NCBI RefSeq assembly: GCF_947179515.1
Contig: NC_067481.1
Span: 1,277,070-1,341,069 of the forward strand
Length of the DNA stretch: 64,000 bases
Reading direction: 5' to 3'
Source: Apodemus sylvaticus
Taxonomy: Eukaryota > Chordata > Mammalia > Rodentia > Muridae
Shown: positions 22,507 to 29,600 of the stretch, one piece after another
How positions within the stretch are numbered: position 1 is the stretch's first letter
Layout: each line of letters opens with the position of its first letter
Notes under the pieces: model-generated
The model's input: only the letters and a program-made list of their open reading frames with translations
Databases searched by the model: none
Told to the model about the DNA's origin: nothing
Program-made: the position numbers and the translations under genes

Positions 22507-25395
22507 AGGTCAGAAGACACTGTGGGAGTAAAGTCTCTCCTTCCACTATGCTGGTCCTGGAGATTACTTCAGTCTTTAGGCTTGGTACCAAGCACCTTTA
22601 CGCAGTGAGCCAACTCACTGACCCTTTATTTTTTTTACTGTATTTGTTTTATGTGTGTGTGTGTGTGTGTGCACCTGTGTGAGTTTACTGCGCCGACTGC
22701 ACGGAGGTGCCCACAGAGGCTAGAGAGCACTGGCTTCCCTGGAGATGGAGCTACAGGAAGCTGGCTGTGAGTGGCCTGACATGGGCCCTGGGAACTTAAC
22801 AGTACTTTTCTGCACCAAGCCATTTTCTTGGTTGCCCTTTAGGTATGCATACTCTTGTACTCTTGATAGTTTGGGCAATTCCTCGGCTTCTAAACGTGAG
22901 TGGTTTTTTTTTTTTTTTTTTAAGATTTATTTATTTATTATATGTAAGTACACTGTAGCTGTCTCCAGAAGAGGGCATCAGATCTCGTTAAGGATGGTTG
23001 TGAGCCACCATGTGGTTGCTGGGATATGAACTTAGGACCTTTTGAAGAGCAGTCAGTGCTCTTAACCCCTGAGCCATCTCTCCAGCCAGTGAGTGGTTTT
23101 TTTCAGGACAGGGTTTTCTCTGTGTGACAGTCCTGGCTGTTCTGGAACTTTTTTTTTTTTTTTGGTAGACCAGGCTGGCCTCGAATTCAGAGATCCACCT
23201 GCCTCTGCCTCCCAAGTGCTGGCATTAAAGGAGTGGACCACTTTGACTGGCTGATATGATCCTCTTGATTTGTGTATTTTGTAGTTTTCTCACAAATCAT
23301 CTCGGGCTGCTTACAGAACAGCTCATGTGTCTCACGCCTCTTCTCGTTGGACTGTGCCATTTATTTCTGAACTTTCCCTCTCAGTTCATCCCTGAGTTCT
23401 GCAGGCAGCAATGTCACATCCTCCTGTCCAGTCCTCCCAGATCAGCGTCTTCTGCCTCTGCCTCTGAGCTTCTTTCCTAGCCTCCAGCTTTTATCTCATC
23501 TGAGTATCTTGCTTTATTCTGCTCCATGTCCTGTGATAAGCTTGTACTATTAAAACACTGTCATCTTTTTCTGCAGTGTTCTTCTGTGTTCACATGGAGT
23601 TTAACCAGAGCCCACTGATTCACTGAGGTACTGCAGACTGAACTTACGGCTTCCAGATGTTAGGCTGGCACTCACTACACTACTAGCCCTACCAGGCTTG
23701 CTCACTTTAAAGGACAGGCACGCGTGGTTGGCATGGAGCTGGGCCTCCGACCAGGCTCGGCTTCTGTTGATGGGCATTAGGTACTCCAACTCAGGGTGGC
23801 CACTCCTGAGGCCACTGTTGGCCTCTGCCTCCTTCCCCTGACAGTCTGTCCTTATGAGGGTCTCTGGTTTCTTGAGTCTTAAGGTTCTCCAGAGCCCCTG
23901 CACTTTGTTGACGCATTTTATACACTCAACTTCTCCCAATTCCTCCTGGACGTGGGTAACTTCATCTGGGAGTATTCTCTAGGTCCTTTAGTCACAGCAT
24001 TGCTACAATTCCCCTCTCTTGTTGCTTTATCACCTCCTGCTAATGCTACTCACCCCACACAGGCTTTGGGGTTGTTGGGATATGACTGTACTTATTCCGG
24101 TTTTTGAATCTATGGAGCTGTCTAACACCCAAATCTTACTTTTTTCATTAATTAATTGTGTGTATATATGTGTATCCCAAGCACATGTGGAGGTCAGAGG
24201 ACAACCTGCAGGATTCTTGCCCTCCATAATTCAAGTCCCTAAAACTCGGACTCAGGTTATCAGACCTGGTGGTAAGCACTTTTAATACTGAGCTATCTTA
24301 CCAGTTTCCCACTAACCACCTCTTTGAGACCAGGATGGTTTTGAATTTGCTATAGGATCGATGCTGGCCTTGATTTCCTGAACTACCCTCCTCTACTTCC
24401 CAAGTACTGGGATTACAGATGAGTGCACTGTGTTCATGTTGAAGGATGTATTGGGACTCTAGGTCTGTTGTTAGAAATGACTACAAATGAGACGGCTTCA
24501 AATAACAGGATTTCTTTTATAGTTTTGGAGGCCAGGACTTCCAGTTGAGGAGTCAGCAGGGCATGCTTTCTTAGAAGGTCTCACAGGAGAGTCCTTCCTG
24601 CCTCTTCCTGCTTCTGGTTCATTGATTTGTGGCTGTGTCACTCTGCTTCTGTTGTCCCAGGGTGTCCGTACTTATGTGTCCTCTCAACTTTGTCTAAAGT
24701 TGCCTCTTTTACCGGAGTGTGGAAGCCTAACACTCAGATAAAACCAGGGGTGGTGGTGATGCCTGTAACCCGGCATTGCTCGGGTAAAGACAGGCAGACT
24801 CCAGGCTTTTACTGGCCATTCTGACTATCGGAAATGGTGAGTTCCAGGTTCATGGAGAGATCCTGCCTCCCAAATAATTAACTAATTAATTAATATGTTG
24901 GTGACCTCTGATCTTCACATGAACACATGGGAGAGCATACAGTGTGCTCTCCCCCAAACACAATCAATCCACTTTTCTTATTCAGGCCTGCAGAAACCCA
25001 GTGTGACCTCATCTTAACTGGTCATTCTCCAAGGACTAGTTCCAGGTGAGATTCTATGGACAGGCACCAGAGCATCAAGACTTGAACTTATCTTTTTGGT
25101 GGATGCAACTCAACCACGACAAAGAGGTCATGGACAATGGACACCTCTGTTCCCTGTGCCACCCTGGTGTTCTGTCTGGTTCTGAGGGGAACTGGAAGAA
25201 AATGAGAAACCTGTGCTCTGCCCCCACCGTGATCCAGAAGGCCTCGAAGTTGTTTCACCAGTGCTGGCTTCTACGGAGTGAAAGGTCACTGGAGGCAAAG
25301 AGAGTCCTTACCTCAGAGAGATACGAAACCTTTGGCGGTGCTCCTTTAAGGTCCAAATGAACCAATCTCATCTTAAATGGCGTGGAAGATGACAT
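7909..25395 (-). CDS. Hexd: Hexosaminidase D, whole coding span
   Basis: Twelve coding exons on the minus strand join in frame to 1461 nt, 486 aa, equal to the human HEXD isoform I recall. HEXD is a glycoside hydrolase family 20 beta-N-acetylhexosaminidase with a preference for GalNAc substrates, and it acts in the nucleus and cytoplasm. No signal peptide is visible at the start ([20 protein letters not shown]). The GH20 barrel is recognisable from [23 protein letters not shown] and LHIGCDEV; the catalytic Asp-Glu pair is D148-E149. The barrel continues through [25 protein letters not shown] and [12 protein letters not shown]. The C-terminal half (about 330-486) is helical and outside the classical barrel. 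Introns are all GT-AG; the largest is about 6 kb, between coding exons 1 and 2. It shares a promoter region with Ogfod3 and converges on Cybc1. Confidence 0.96.
8685..8774 (-). CDS. Hexd: Hexd coding exon 11
   Basis: Residues 388-417, including [20 protein letters not shown] and VQHIQPEAL. The acceptor is gctccag and the donor GTAGCC, a weaker but usable donor. Confidence 0.93.
8940..9041 (-). CDS. Hexd: Hexd coding exon 10
   Basis: Residues 354-387: [20 protein letters not shown] then [13 protein letters not shown]. The acceptor is tcggcag and the donor GTAAGC. Confidence 0.92.
9115..9193 (-). CDS. Hexd: Hexd coding exon 9
   Basis: Residues 328-353: [20 protein letters not shown] then VTDTV. 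The acceptor is gttacag and the donor GTAACC. This is the least conserved exon compared with the human protein as I recall it. Confidence 0.88.
10270..10352 (-). CDS. Hexd: Hexd coding exon 8
   Basis: Residues 300-327: [20 protein letters not shown] then CLQSLVH. The acceptor is gacatag and the donor GTATGT. Confidence 0.94.
11481..11676 (-). CDS. Hexd: Hexd coding exon 7
   Basis: Residues 235-299, including [20 protein letters not shown] and [10 protein letters not shown], late strands of the GH20 barrel. The acceptor is tgcctag and the donor GTAAGC. Confidence 0.95.
12059..12130 (-). CDS. Hexd: Hexd coding exon 6
   Basis: A 72-bp exon for residues 211-234: [20 protein letters not shown] then HGK. 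The acceptor is ttggcag and the donor GTCAGT. Confidence 0.93.
12190..12275 (-). repeat. B1-family fragment
   Basis: ggtctcactgtgctgcccaa then gctggacttgaactccagtc resembles an old inverted B1. Confidence 0.4.
12941..13124 (-). CDS. Hexd: Hexd coding exon 5
   Basis: Residues 150-210, starting [20 protein letters not shown] and including [20 protein letters not shown]. It begins immediately after the catalytic D148-E149 pair. The acceptor is ctcctag and the donor GTTGGC. Confidence 0.94.
13503..13522 (+). repeat. (CA)n microsatellite
   Basis: About 10 CA units followed by a T run, at the edge of an old SINE. Confidence 0.9.
13575..13767 (-). repeat. SINE B3
   Basis: Inverted B3: tgggtgctgggaattgaacc, then aactgctgagccacctctcc. 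It lies in a Hexd intron. Confidence 0.85.
13775..14005 (-). repeat. Old B1/B4-type fragments
   Basis: Two adjacent inverted pieces: tttctgagacaggatttcat onward, and caagtgctaggattacagat before the end. They are diverged. Confidence 0.5.
14508..14635 (+). repeat. B1-like SINE
   Basis: ctggcatggtgacacgtacc, tgtaatttcagtgtttggca and aaaccagcctgggtaatgta, then an A-rich end. Confidence 0.65.
14667..14890 (+). repeat. SINE B3
   Basis: Starts ggggctggagagattgctca and ends with the catccatacacataaaataa tail. Confidence 0.9.
14978..15142 (-). CDS. Hexd: Hexd coding exon 4 (catalytic)
   Basis: Residues 95-149, [20 protein letters not shown] through LHIGCDE. The last two codons are the catalytic pair D148 and E149. 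The acceptor is gtcctcag and the donor GTGAGT. Confidence 0.96.
15430..15495 (-). repeat. ID/B4-like fragment
   Basis: aactcagggttttgcacatg then agaactagatctccagcctt resembles an inverted ID element. A CT-rich tract precedes it at about 15355-15420. Confidence 0.45.
15510..15692 (-). repeat. SINE B3
   Basis: Inverted B3: taggtgctgggaatcaattt, ctggaagaacagctagcact, then gccactccag. Confidence 0.8.
15993..16080 (-). CDS. Hexd: Hexd coding exon 3
   Basis: Residues 65-94: [20 protein letters not shown] then [10 protein letters not shown]. The acceptor is taccccag and the donor GTAAGC. Confidence 0.95.
16367..16545 (+). repeat. SINE B1, near full length
   Basis: Starts gccgggcagtggtggcgcac and runs through ggctacacagagaaaccctg into a (CAAA)n tail. 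Low divergence suggests a young copy. Confidence 0.97.
16575..16662 (+). repeat. Short minisatellite, about 27-bp units
   Basis: About three imperfect copies of gcaggtgcacacacaggtgc plus attgca, ending with a shortened unit, immediately 3' of the B1 tail. Confidence 0.8.
16790..16860 (-). repeat. ID/B4-like fragment
   Basis: aggtaagcactttaccactg then agctatatcctcagcctccc is the inverted ID head. Confidence 0.6.
16912..17085 (-). repeat. SINE B2
   Basis: Inverted B2: gagtacactgtagctgtctt, gagccaccatgtggttgctg, then gagccatctctccagcacc. Confidence 0.95.
17173..17398 (+). repeat. Composite SINE (B2-type head with B1-type centre)
   Basis: Starts gaggagctggggagatcatt, continues with gctgggtgggcatggtggac, and ends in an A run. 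I could not settle the subfamily. Confidence 0.6.
17471..17513 (+). repeat. (CA)n microsatellite
   Basis: About 21 uninterrupted CA units in a Hexd intron. Confidence 0.97.
17650..17842 (-). repeat. SINE B3
   Basis: Inverted B3: gcaggtggttgtgagccact, gggaaccaaacccagacctt, then ctctggagcccc. Confidence 0.8.
17880..18322 (+). mobile_element. LINE-1 3' end fragment
   Basis: The sequence reads like rodent L1 3' UTR: tattatgccaggagtggttg, then aaactgcagtcaggatgtaa and aataaatttaaaaa as the end. It holds no coding region. The 5' boundary is approximate. Confidence 0.7.
18380..18497 (-). repeat. SINE B3 fragment
   Basis: Inverted: gggactggaacctgggtcct then gagccatctctccaaccc. Confidence 0.8.
18535..18655 (-). 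repeat. SINE B1
   Basis: Inverted B1: ttttgagacaaggtttctct through gggattaaaggcatgagcca. Confidence 0.85.
18664..19025 (-). repeat. Older B1-type element interrupted by a younger insertion
   Basis: Flank pieces at about 18700-18747 (gagacacgatttcaatctac) and 18961-19025 (aaatgctggtgtgagtcacc) form one old inverted B1-type SINE. The interrupting block is 18748-18960. Confidence 0.6.
18825..18960 (-). repeat. SINE B1, nested insertion
   Basis: Nearly intact inverted B1 (gagacagggtttctctgtgt to caccaccaccgcccggct). The near-duplicate ggcctttaactttc occurs at 18734-18747 and, with one extra T, at 18961-18975, marking the target site. A G-rich tract and T-rich tail occupy 18752-18824. Confidence 0.9.
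19198..19307 (-). CDS. Hexd: Hexd coding exon 2
   Basis: Residues 29-64: [20 protein letters not shown] then [16 protein letters not shown]. The acceptor is tgcacag and the donor GTATCA. Confidence 0.95.
19838..19983 (-). repeat. SINE B1 with perfect target-site duplication
   Basis: Inverted B1 (gagacagggtttctctgggt to gtgcgccaccactgcccag), flanked by identical 16-bp copies of caaggccagggattta at 19810-19825 and 19984-19999. It lacks a short segment in the centre. Confidence 0.96.
20474..20489 (+). repeat. (TA)n tract
   Basis: Short TATATATATATA run in the large Hexd intron. Confidence 0.85.
20740..20838 (-). repeat. SINE B3 fragment
   Basis: Ends with aaaagccatctctccaaccc, the inverted B3 head; the middle is deleted. 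Confidence 0.6.
20865..21030 (-). repeat. B3-like SINE, diverged
   Basis: A GT-rich start (tttagtgtgtgtgtgtgtgt), then atccagggaacaaacacaca in the expected order, poorly preserved. Confidence 0.45.
21060..21128 (-). repeat. SINE B1 fragment
   Basis: ggtctcactatgtagacctg then agatctgcctgcctctgctt, cut off at a tetranucleotide array. Confidence 0.8.
21129..21168 (+). repeat. (CTAT)n microsatellite
   Basis: About ten CTAT units following the truncated B1, then a T run. Confidence 0.95.
21364..21546 (+). repeat. SINE B2, full length
   Basis: Starts ggctggagagatggctcact, with the A/B-box region intact, and ends agtaaataaataaatcttta. Low divergence. Confidence 0.97.
22005..22135 (-). repeat. B1-family SINE, old
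   Basis: tttttgagacagggtctcag through cccaagtgctgactacaggc, diverged. Confidence 0.75.
22155..22292 (-). repeat. SINE B1, diverged
   Basis: aggtatctctgtgtatccct, caggccaggctggcctcgga, then ctgagtgctggagttacagg. Confidence 0.8.
22430..22622 (-). repeat. B3-like SINE containing a (GT)n array
   Basis: The GT array spans about 22451-22508; aggtcagaagacactgtggg and a decayed head gagccaactcactgaccc follow. Confidence 0.65.
22625..22825 (-). repeat. SINE B3
   Basis: Starts at the T-rich tail, includes tgtgtgtgtgtgtgtgtgca, then tggccctgggaacttaacag. Confidence 0.65.
22911..23088 (-). repeat. SINE B2 with target-site duplication
   Basis: Inverted B2 flanked by 15-bp repeats gtgagtggttttttt at 22896-22910 and 23089-23103. 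Inside: agtacactgtagctgtctcc and gagccatctctccagcc. Confidence 0.95.
23105..23252 (-). repeat. SINE B1 with an internal T run
   Basis: Inverted B1 (ggacagggttttctctgtgt to aagtgctggcattaaaggag). The middle segment is replaced by a run of about 17 T at 23149-23163. Confidence 0.9.
24120..24312 (-). repeat. SINE B3
   Basis: gtggaggtcagaggacaacc, actcggactcaggttatcag, then gagctatcttaccagtttcc. Confidence 0.75.
24318..24432 (-). repeat. B1-family fragment, old
   Basis: ctttgagaccaggatggttt then cccaagtactgggattacag. Confidence 0.6.
24437..25125 (+). repeat. Ancient mammalian repeat, split by a younger SINE
   Basis: The first part (24437-24730) has the pattern ttatagttttggaggccagg, acttccagttgaggagtcag. 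The last part (24985-25125) has gtgacctcatcttaactggt and gacttgaacttatctttttg. This order matches a repeat that is also common in human DNA; I could not assign the family name. A B1-containing SINE sits between (about 24735-24960). Confidence 0.5.
24740..24960 (+). repeat. B1-containing composite SINE
   Basis: ggtggtggtgatgcctgtaa, gtgagttccaggttcatgga, then gagatcctgcctcccaaata. Confidence 0.55.
25312..25395 (-). CDS. Hexd: Hexd coding exon 1 (start codon)
   Basis: ATG at 25395-25393; encodes residues 1-28 ([20 protein letters not shown] then PKVSYLSE), ending at donor GTAAGG. An acceptor ttatag at about 25425 would put a short A-rich 5' UTR in the same exon. Confidence 0.94.
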
Positions 25396-25594
25396 GTTGG
25401 CATTTTTTTTTTTTTTGTAAACTCCTATAACAGGATCTCTGGGACTTCTTCCTGGTGGAGAGAACTTAAGTTACAAAGTGGAGCAGACACAGCTCTCCCC
25501 TTTACTTCCACATTGAAATACAGTATTTGTGAACTGCCCTGAAATAGGAAACCATTTATTTCCTTGTGAGATTATGATTTATAGCAACAAAAAA

Positions 25595-25822
25595 CTCTGC
25601 ATGGCAGTGGCACACACCCGTAACACCCTTCCCACCCCGCCCCCTGCTGAGGAAGGAGATTTGCCTGGGCTATAAAGGAAGGTCAAGGCTAGCCTTTGCA
25701 ACTTAATAAGACCCTGTCTCCAGACTAATAAGTAAAATAAGGACTGGAGAGCTTAGTGGTACACTTGTCTAGCATGCATAAGGCCTTAGGTTCCATTCCT
25801 AGTAATGAAAAACAATTAAGGC
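25595..25822 (+). repeat. SINE B4 (B1-like plus ID)
   Basis: gcatggcagtggcacacacc, aaggctagcctttgcaactt, then the ID part ggactggagagcttagtggt. Confidence 0.75.
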
Positions 25823-25834
25823 AACGGTAATGTG

Positions 25835-25920
25835 GAGAGATGGTGGCTAGCTCCATGGTACTGCACTTGCTCATTATGCCAAGAGCCCTGGGGTCCACCC
25901 TAGCTACTGCAAATAATAAC
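25835..25920 (+). repeat. ID-like fragment
   Basis: gagatggtggctagctccat then aagagccctggggtccaccc. Old. Confidence 0.45.
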
Positions 25921-26306
25921 AATAATCTGGAAAGGGAATAAGCACTACACATATCAGAGCTGACTATAGTTTCCATTATAGTTCATTTCTGGATGACACT
26001 GAAGCAGTCAGGATATTAAAGAAACAGTTTCCCTACCTTTTGTAAAAATCACAAACGATTATTAAAGAGAATTACTGAGTCGTGCATCCAGTTGCATGAT
26101 TTCACCGGCTCGTCCTGTGCAAGGACTCAAAGCCCTAGCCTTAGGAACCACACCCCCATACACCCTCAATCCCCAACCCCGACCCGCCACTCTCAGGCAG
26201 CTCAAAGTCCCTGATAGGATTCTCAATGCAGCTCTTGTAGTGGGGGGAGGGTGTAGGAGACAGGTCATCCTGGTCCAGGCCAACCGTGGCTGTGGGCTGG
26301 ACTCAC

Positions 26307-26450
26307 CCGGAGAATGCAGAACTCCACAGGTGCCTCCAGGGAGCAGCGCCAAGGGCGGAGAAGGCCCCGCCCCCGCTCCCCTGCTCTCCCCACCACCGCT
26401 CGGCCTCCGATTGCTCACGTCTGGCCGCGAGCCGGCCGAGGACCGAGCGC
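26307..26450 (-). other. Hexd: Candidate non-coding first exon of Hexd
   Basis: On the minus strand a strong donor CCGG|GTGAGT lies at 26307/26306, inside the CpG island, 0.9 kb upstream of the start-codon exon. The 5' end is a guess. Confidence 0.45.
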
Positions 26451-26558
26451 GTCGCTCTTGCGTCCCCGCACCGTTCACGCTTTGCTTTCGCTGTCGCAGC
26501 TATTGCCCCGAGTTTGGTGGCTCTCTTGTCCCGCCTGGCTCTGCGACGGCTTGGCCCG

Positions 26559-26632
26559 ATGGCACCTCAGCGGAGGGGACCACCCAGAGTTCCGGAGGGA
26601 AGTAGTGCAGCAGAGCGCCGGCGCGCGAACAG
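26559..26632 (+). CDS. Ogfod3: Ogfod3 coding exon 1
   Basis: Residues 1-24, in the CpG island. The donor is AG|GTAGCG. Confidence 0.92.
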
Positions 26633-29600
26633 GTAGCGGAATCCTTAGAGACCAGGAGGCCGCGCGCAACAGCGGGCGGAGCCTGACTGGTGTGTGGGCG
26701 TGGCCATTCCGAGGGCGGGGTCGGAGAGAGGTGGGGCGTGGTCAGGATCGCGGTGTCTGTGGCAGAGCAGAGTGCGGCCTTCCCAGGGGTGGAGCCTGAC
26801 AGGGGTGGGGCGTGGTCATGGCAAGGAGGGGTCTGACCTGTCTGGGTGGGCTCCTGGGTGAAGGTTGTCAGATGGGACCAGCTCTATTGCGAGGTGAGCA
26901 GGCTTGATTTAGAGGGCGTGACGTGTTGGGGGCGTGGCTTGGTTGGTGTATCCTGCGGCATCCCTTCTACCCTTCTATAGTAAAATGTCCACGTGACTGC
27001 TCACCTCCAAGCTCTGCTCAGAGGTCCTACCCACAGAAGGTCCTACCCACAGAGCTGCATTCAGTCACATGAGCAGGTTTCTCTCGATAAGGACCATTTC
27101 TGAGCCTTTATGACTCCCCTCTGCTGCATGGTCCACACAGACACACAGACACACAGACACACACACACACACACACACCCGTCTCTGCTAGTTACCTGTC
27201 ACACCTCACCTGTCCAAAACTGGCCTTGTGAGCCCCTGTCACACCCATGCCTGAATTGGTAATTAAGAATCAGAGCCTTTCGGGACAGGGCCCTAACTGA
27301 CAATTCTGCATGTATGTCCAGACTTTCCTGAGACCTTTCCTGGACAGCAGAGCTCAGCTACTCTAATTATACATACAGATGTGTAGAGACACAGACACAG
27401 TTTCATCAGGGACTGAACCACACAGGCCTGGGTTGTACTTTCACACATTTCTGTCATAATTTCTTGCTCTTTCTGGCCCCAGGTTTATGATTTGAGTTAA
27501 GCAAATATGATTCATGTAAGTTGGTTTAAGTACACACATGTTCATGTAGGAACACATGCTTGGAACAGGGCAATCATATAGGGATGCATGAATGTGATTA
27601 GAGACTCACATGCCCTGGCAGTCCTCCAAACAGGTGCTCTGTGAGCTGGACAGAAATTACCTATGGTTAACCCACATTTTTTGTTTTGTTTTGTTTGCCC
27701 ATTGAATCACATATTCAGCCCTGTCTGGTCCATGTACTGCCTGGGAAGCTCTTCTGAGGGGTGGTGCATGGTGGGTTGTGGATGGAAGCAGGTGTCGTAT
27801 TTCCCACCCACTGCTTCATAATTAACCCAGGAGTACATGCAATATCTCAGGATTGACCATCCATCCTGATCAGAGATCACCGTAGGCACAGCCCAAGCCT
27901 GGTGACATGCAGTGTGAACGTCTTGTGGTTTTGATTGGCATGCACAGTGTGATGGCTGCGTCCTGTGTTTATGTTCTCAATCTTCAGTACCAAGAAGGAC
28001 CGGCTGCCTCGGGAGGCACAGAGAACATGGCTAAGGATTGTGGCCCTTGGGGTCGGCCTTGCTCTGGTCACATTCCTGCTCTGGAGTAGTGTGGGGATGG
28101 AAGATGATGTTGGTGAAGTCGTGGCCCGTCGTGGTGAGGTCCTAGATGGCAGGTTCATTGAGGTTCCCTGCTCTGAGGACTATGATGGTCACCGAAGGTT
28201 TGAAGGTGCGTGCCACAGGCTTCTCAATAAAGAGTGACTGCTAAGGGGCTGGAGAGATGGCTCAGCATTCAAGAACACTTGTTGCATTTCCATAGGACCA
28301 GAGTTCAGTTCCTAACACCCTTGACTAGCAGCTCACAACTGCCTGTAACTTCACCTTCAGGAGATCCAACTTCTTCTGCAGGCACCTGCAGTCATGTGTA
28401 TATCATGTGTATATCATGTGTATATCATGTGTATATGTGTATCCATAACGTACATGAAGTGACAGAAATGAAACTCAACATTGCCTTTTGCTACAGTTAA
28501 AACAATATATGTGGGCAGAGACAAACTTTGCCTTCCCACATAGGCAAGCTCACACTTGGTTGGAAAGTAAAGATGTTTTAGGGTTGGCCTCCAATGCCAC
28601 TCCAGTGTAGGCAGCACCTTAGCAAGCTTCTGTGCCCAGAGGCTGCCTGCAGAGAGGTAACAGGATTAGGGAGCTGAGAAAGGGTCATCGAGATGGCTTG
28701 GCTGTTAAAGCACATACCACAAACCGGGTGACCTGAGGTCAGTATCCTGAACCTACACAGCAGGAGAGAACCAACTCCTGTAGTTCTCCGACCTCTACAC
28801 GCTAGTTATAAGCCAGAGCCCTGGGGTTGGGCCCAGGGGAAATAGAGAGAAGCTGCAGTGCCAGGTCTCCAGTGCCAGGGCCACAGTGCCAGGTGAGGAC
28901 AGCCAGCAGCCTAGAGAGCACACACCTCTGAATTGGCGGGGTGGGGTATAGGCCTCCTTGGGCTGCTGTTTTTTGAACATTCGATACCATCCAGATGCAT
29001 TCTGTTCCTCAAACGTAGCATCTGGGCCTGGCTTTACAAAGGTGGTTTATTTTTTTATTAAAAATAATGTTTTGGATGTGAATGGACAAAAGGTTTCATG
29101 TTCTTCCACAAAGGGGCGCTGTTGGGATGCACAAGAACTTAGCCCTTGGGCACAAGGGAGATGGCAGAGAGTGCTTTGTGGACTGGGTGACCAAGGACAA
29201 AGGGCACACATCCTTTTCTCCTACTGCAGCCAATAAAATAAACATGTTTCTGTTGTGTTGGATGCTTTATCCTAGGAGTTTACTTGGAATATCCTAATTT
29301 ACAACACACACACACACACACACATTATAAATGGCAGCTATTTCTTACAGGAAGGTCCTCAGAGTTTACAGTCCCTGTCTCACCAGTAAGAGCACACAGC
29401 TCACTCAGGGTGAGGGGATGGCAGAATACAGGGACCAGTTGTTTGCTGAGTTTGCTGCTGATATCCTACTCCATCCTGCCCTCCCCAAACCCTGAACATC
29501 ATCACATCCACCCTCTGCCATCAAAGCTGCTTCCAACTTCTGCCCTCTGGCATGACGCCAGGGTGAAGGAGATGCAGAAAGGCGCACGGTAGGCAGGAAC

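Larger units (their letters stand above)
26300..26960. promoter_or_regulatory. Shared CpG-rich divergent promoter of Hexd and Ogfod3
   Basis: The GC and CpG content rises sharply from about 26300 and stays high to about 26950. It contains GC-box motifs (ggccccgcccccgctccc near 26364; gggcggggtcgg near 26713; ggggcgtggtc). No TATA box was seen. Hexd runs left and Ogfod3 right from it, as in the human locus. Confidence 0.75.

Noticed and set aside
25201..25311. Extra Hexd coding exon next to the start exon
   Set aside because: The GTAAGG donor at 25311 and continuity with the next exon in the human protein order leave no room for it.
26096..26799. Several long overlapping ORFs (up to 169 aa) in the CpG island
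   Set aside because: GC-rich promoter DNA is poor in stop codons; only the frame starting at 26559 continues into conserved Ogfod3 exons.
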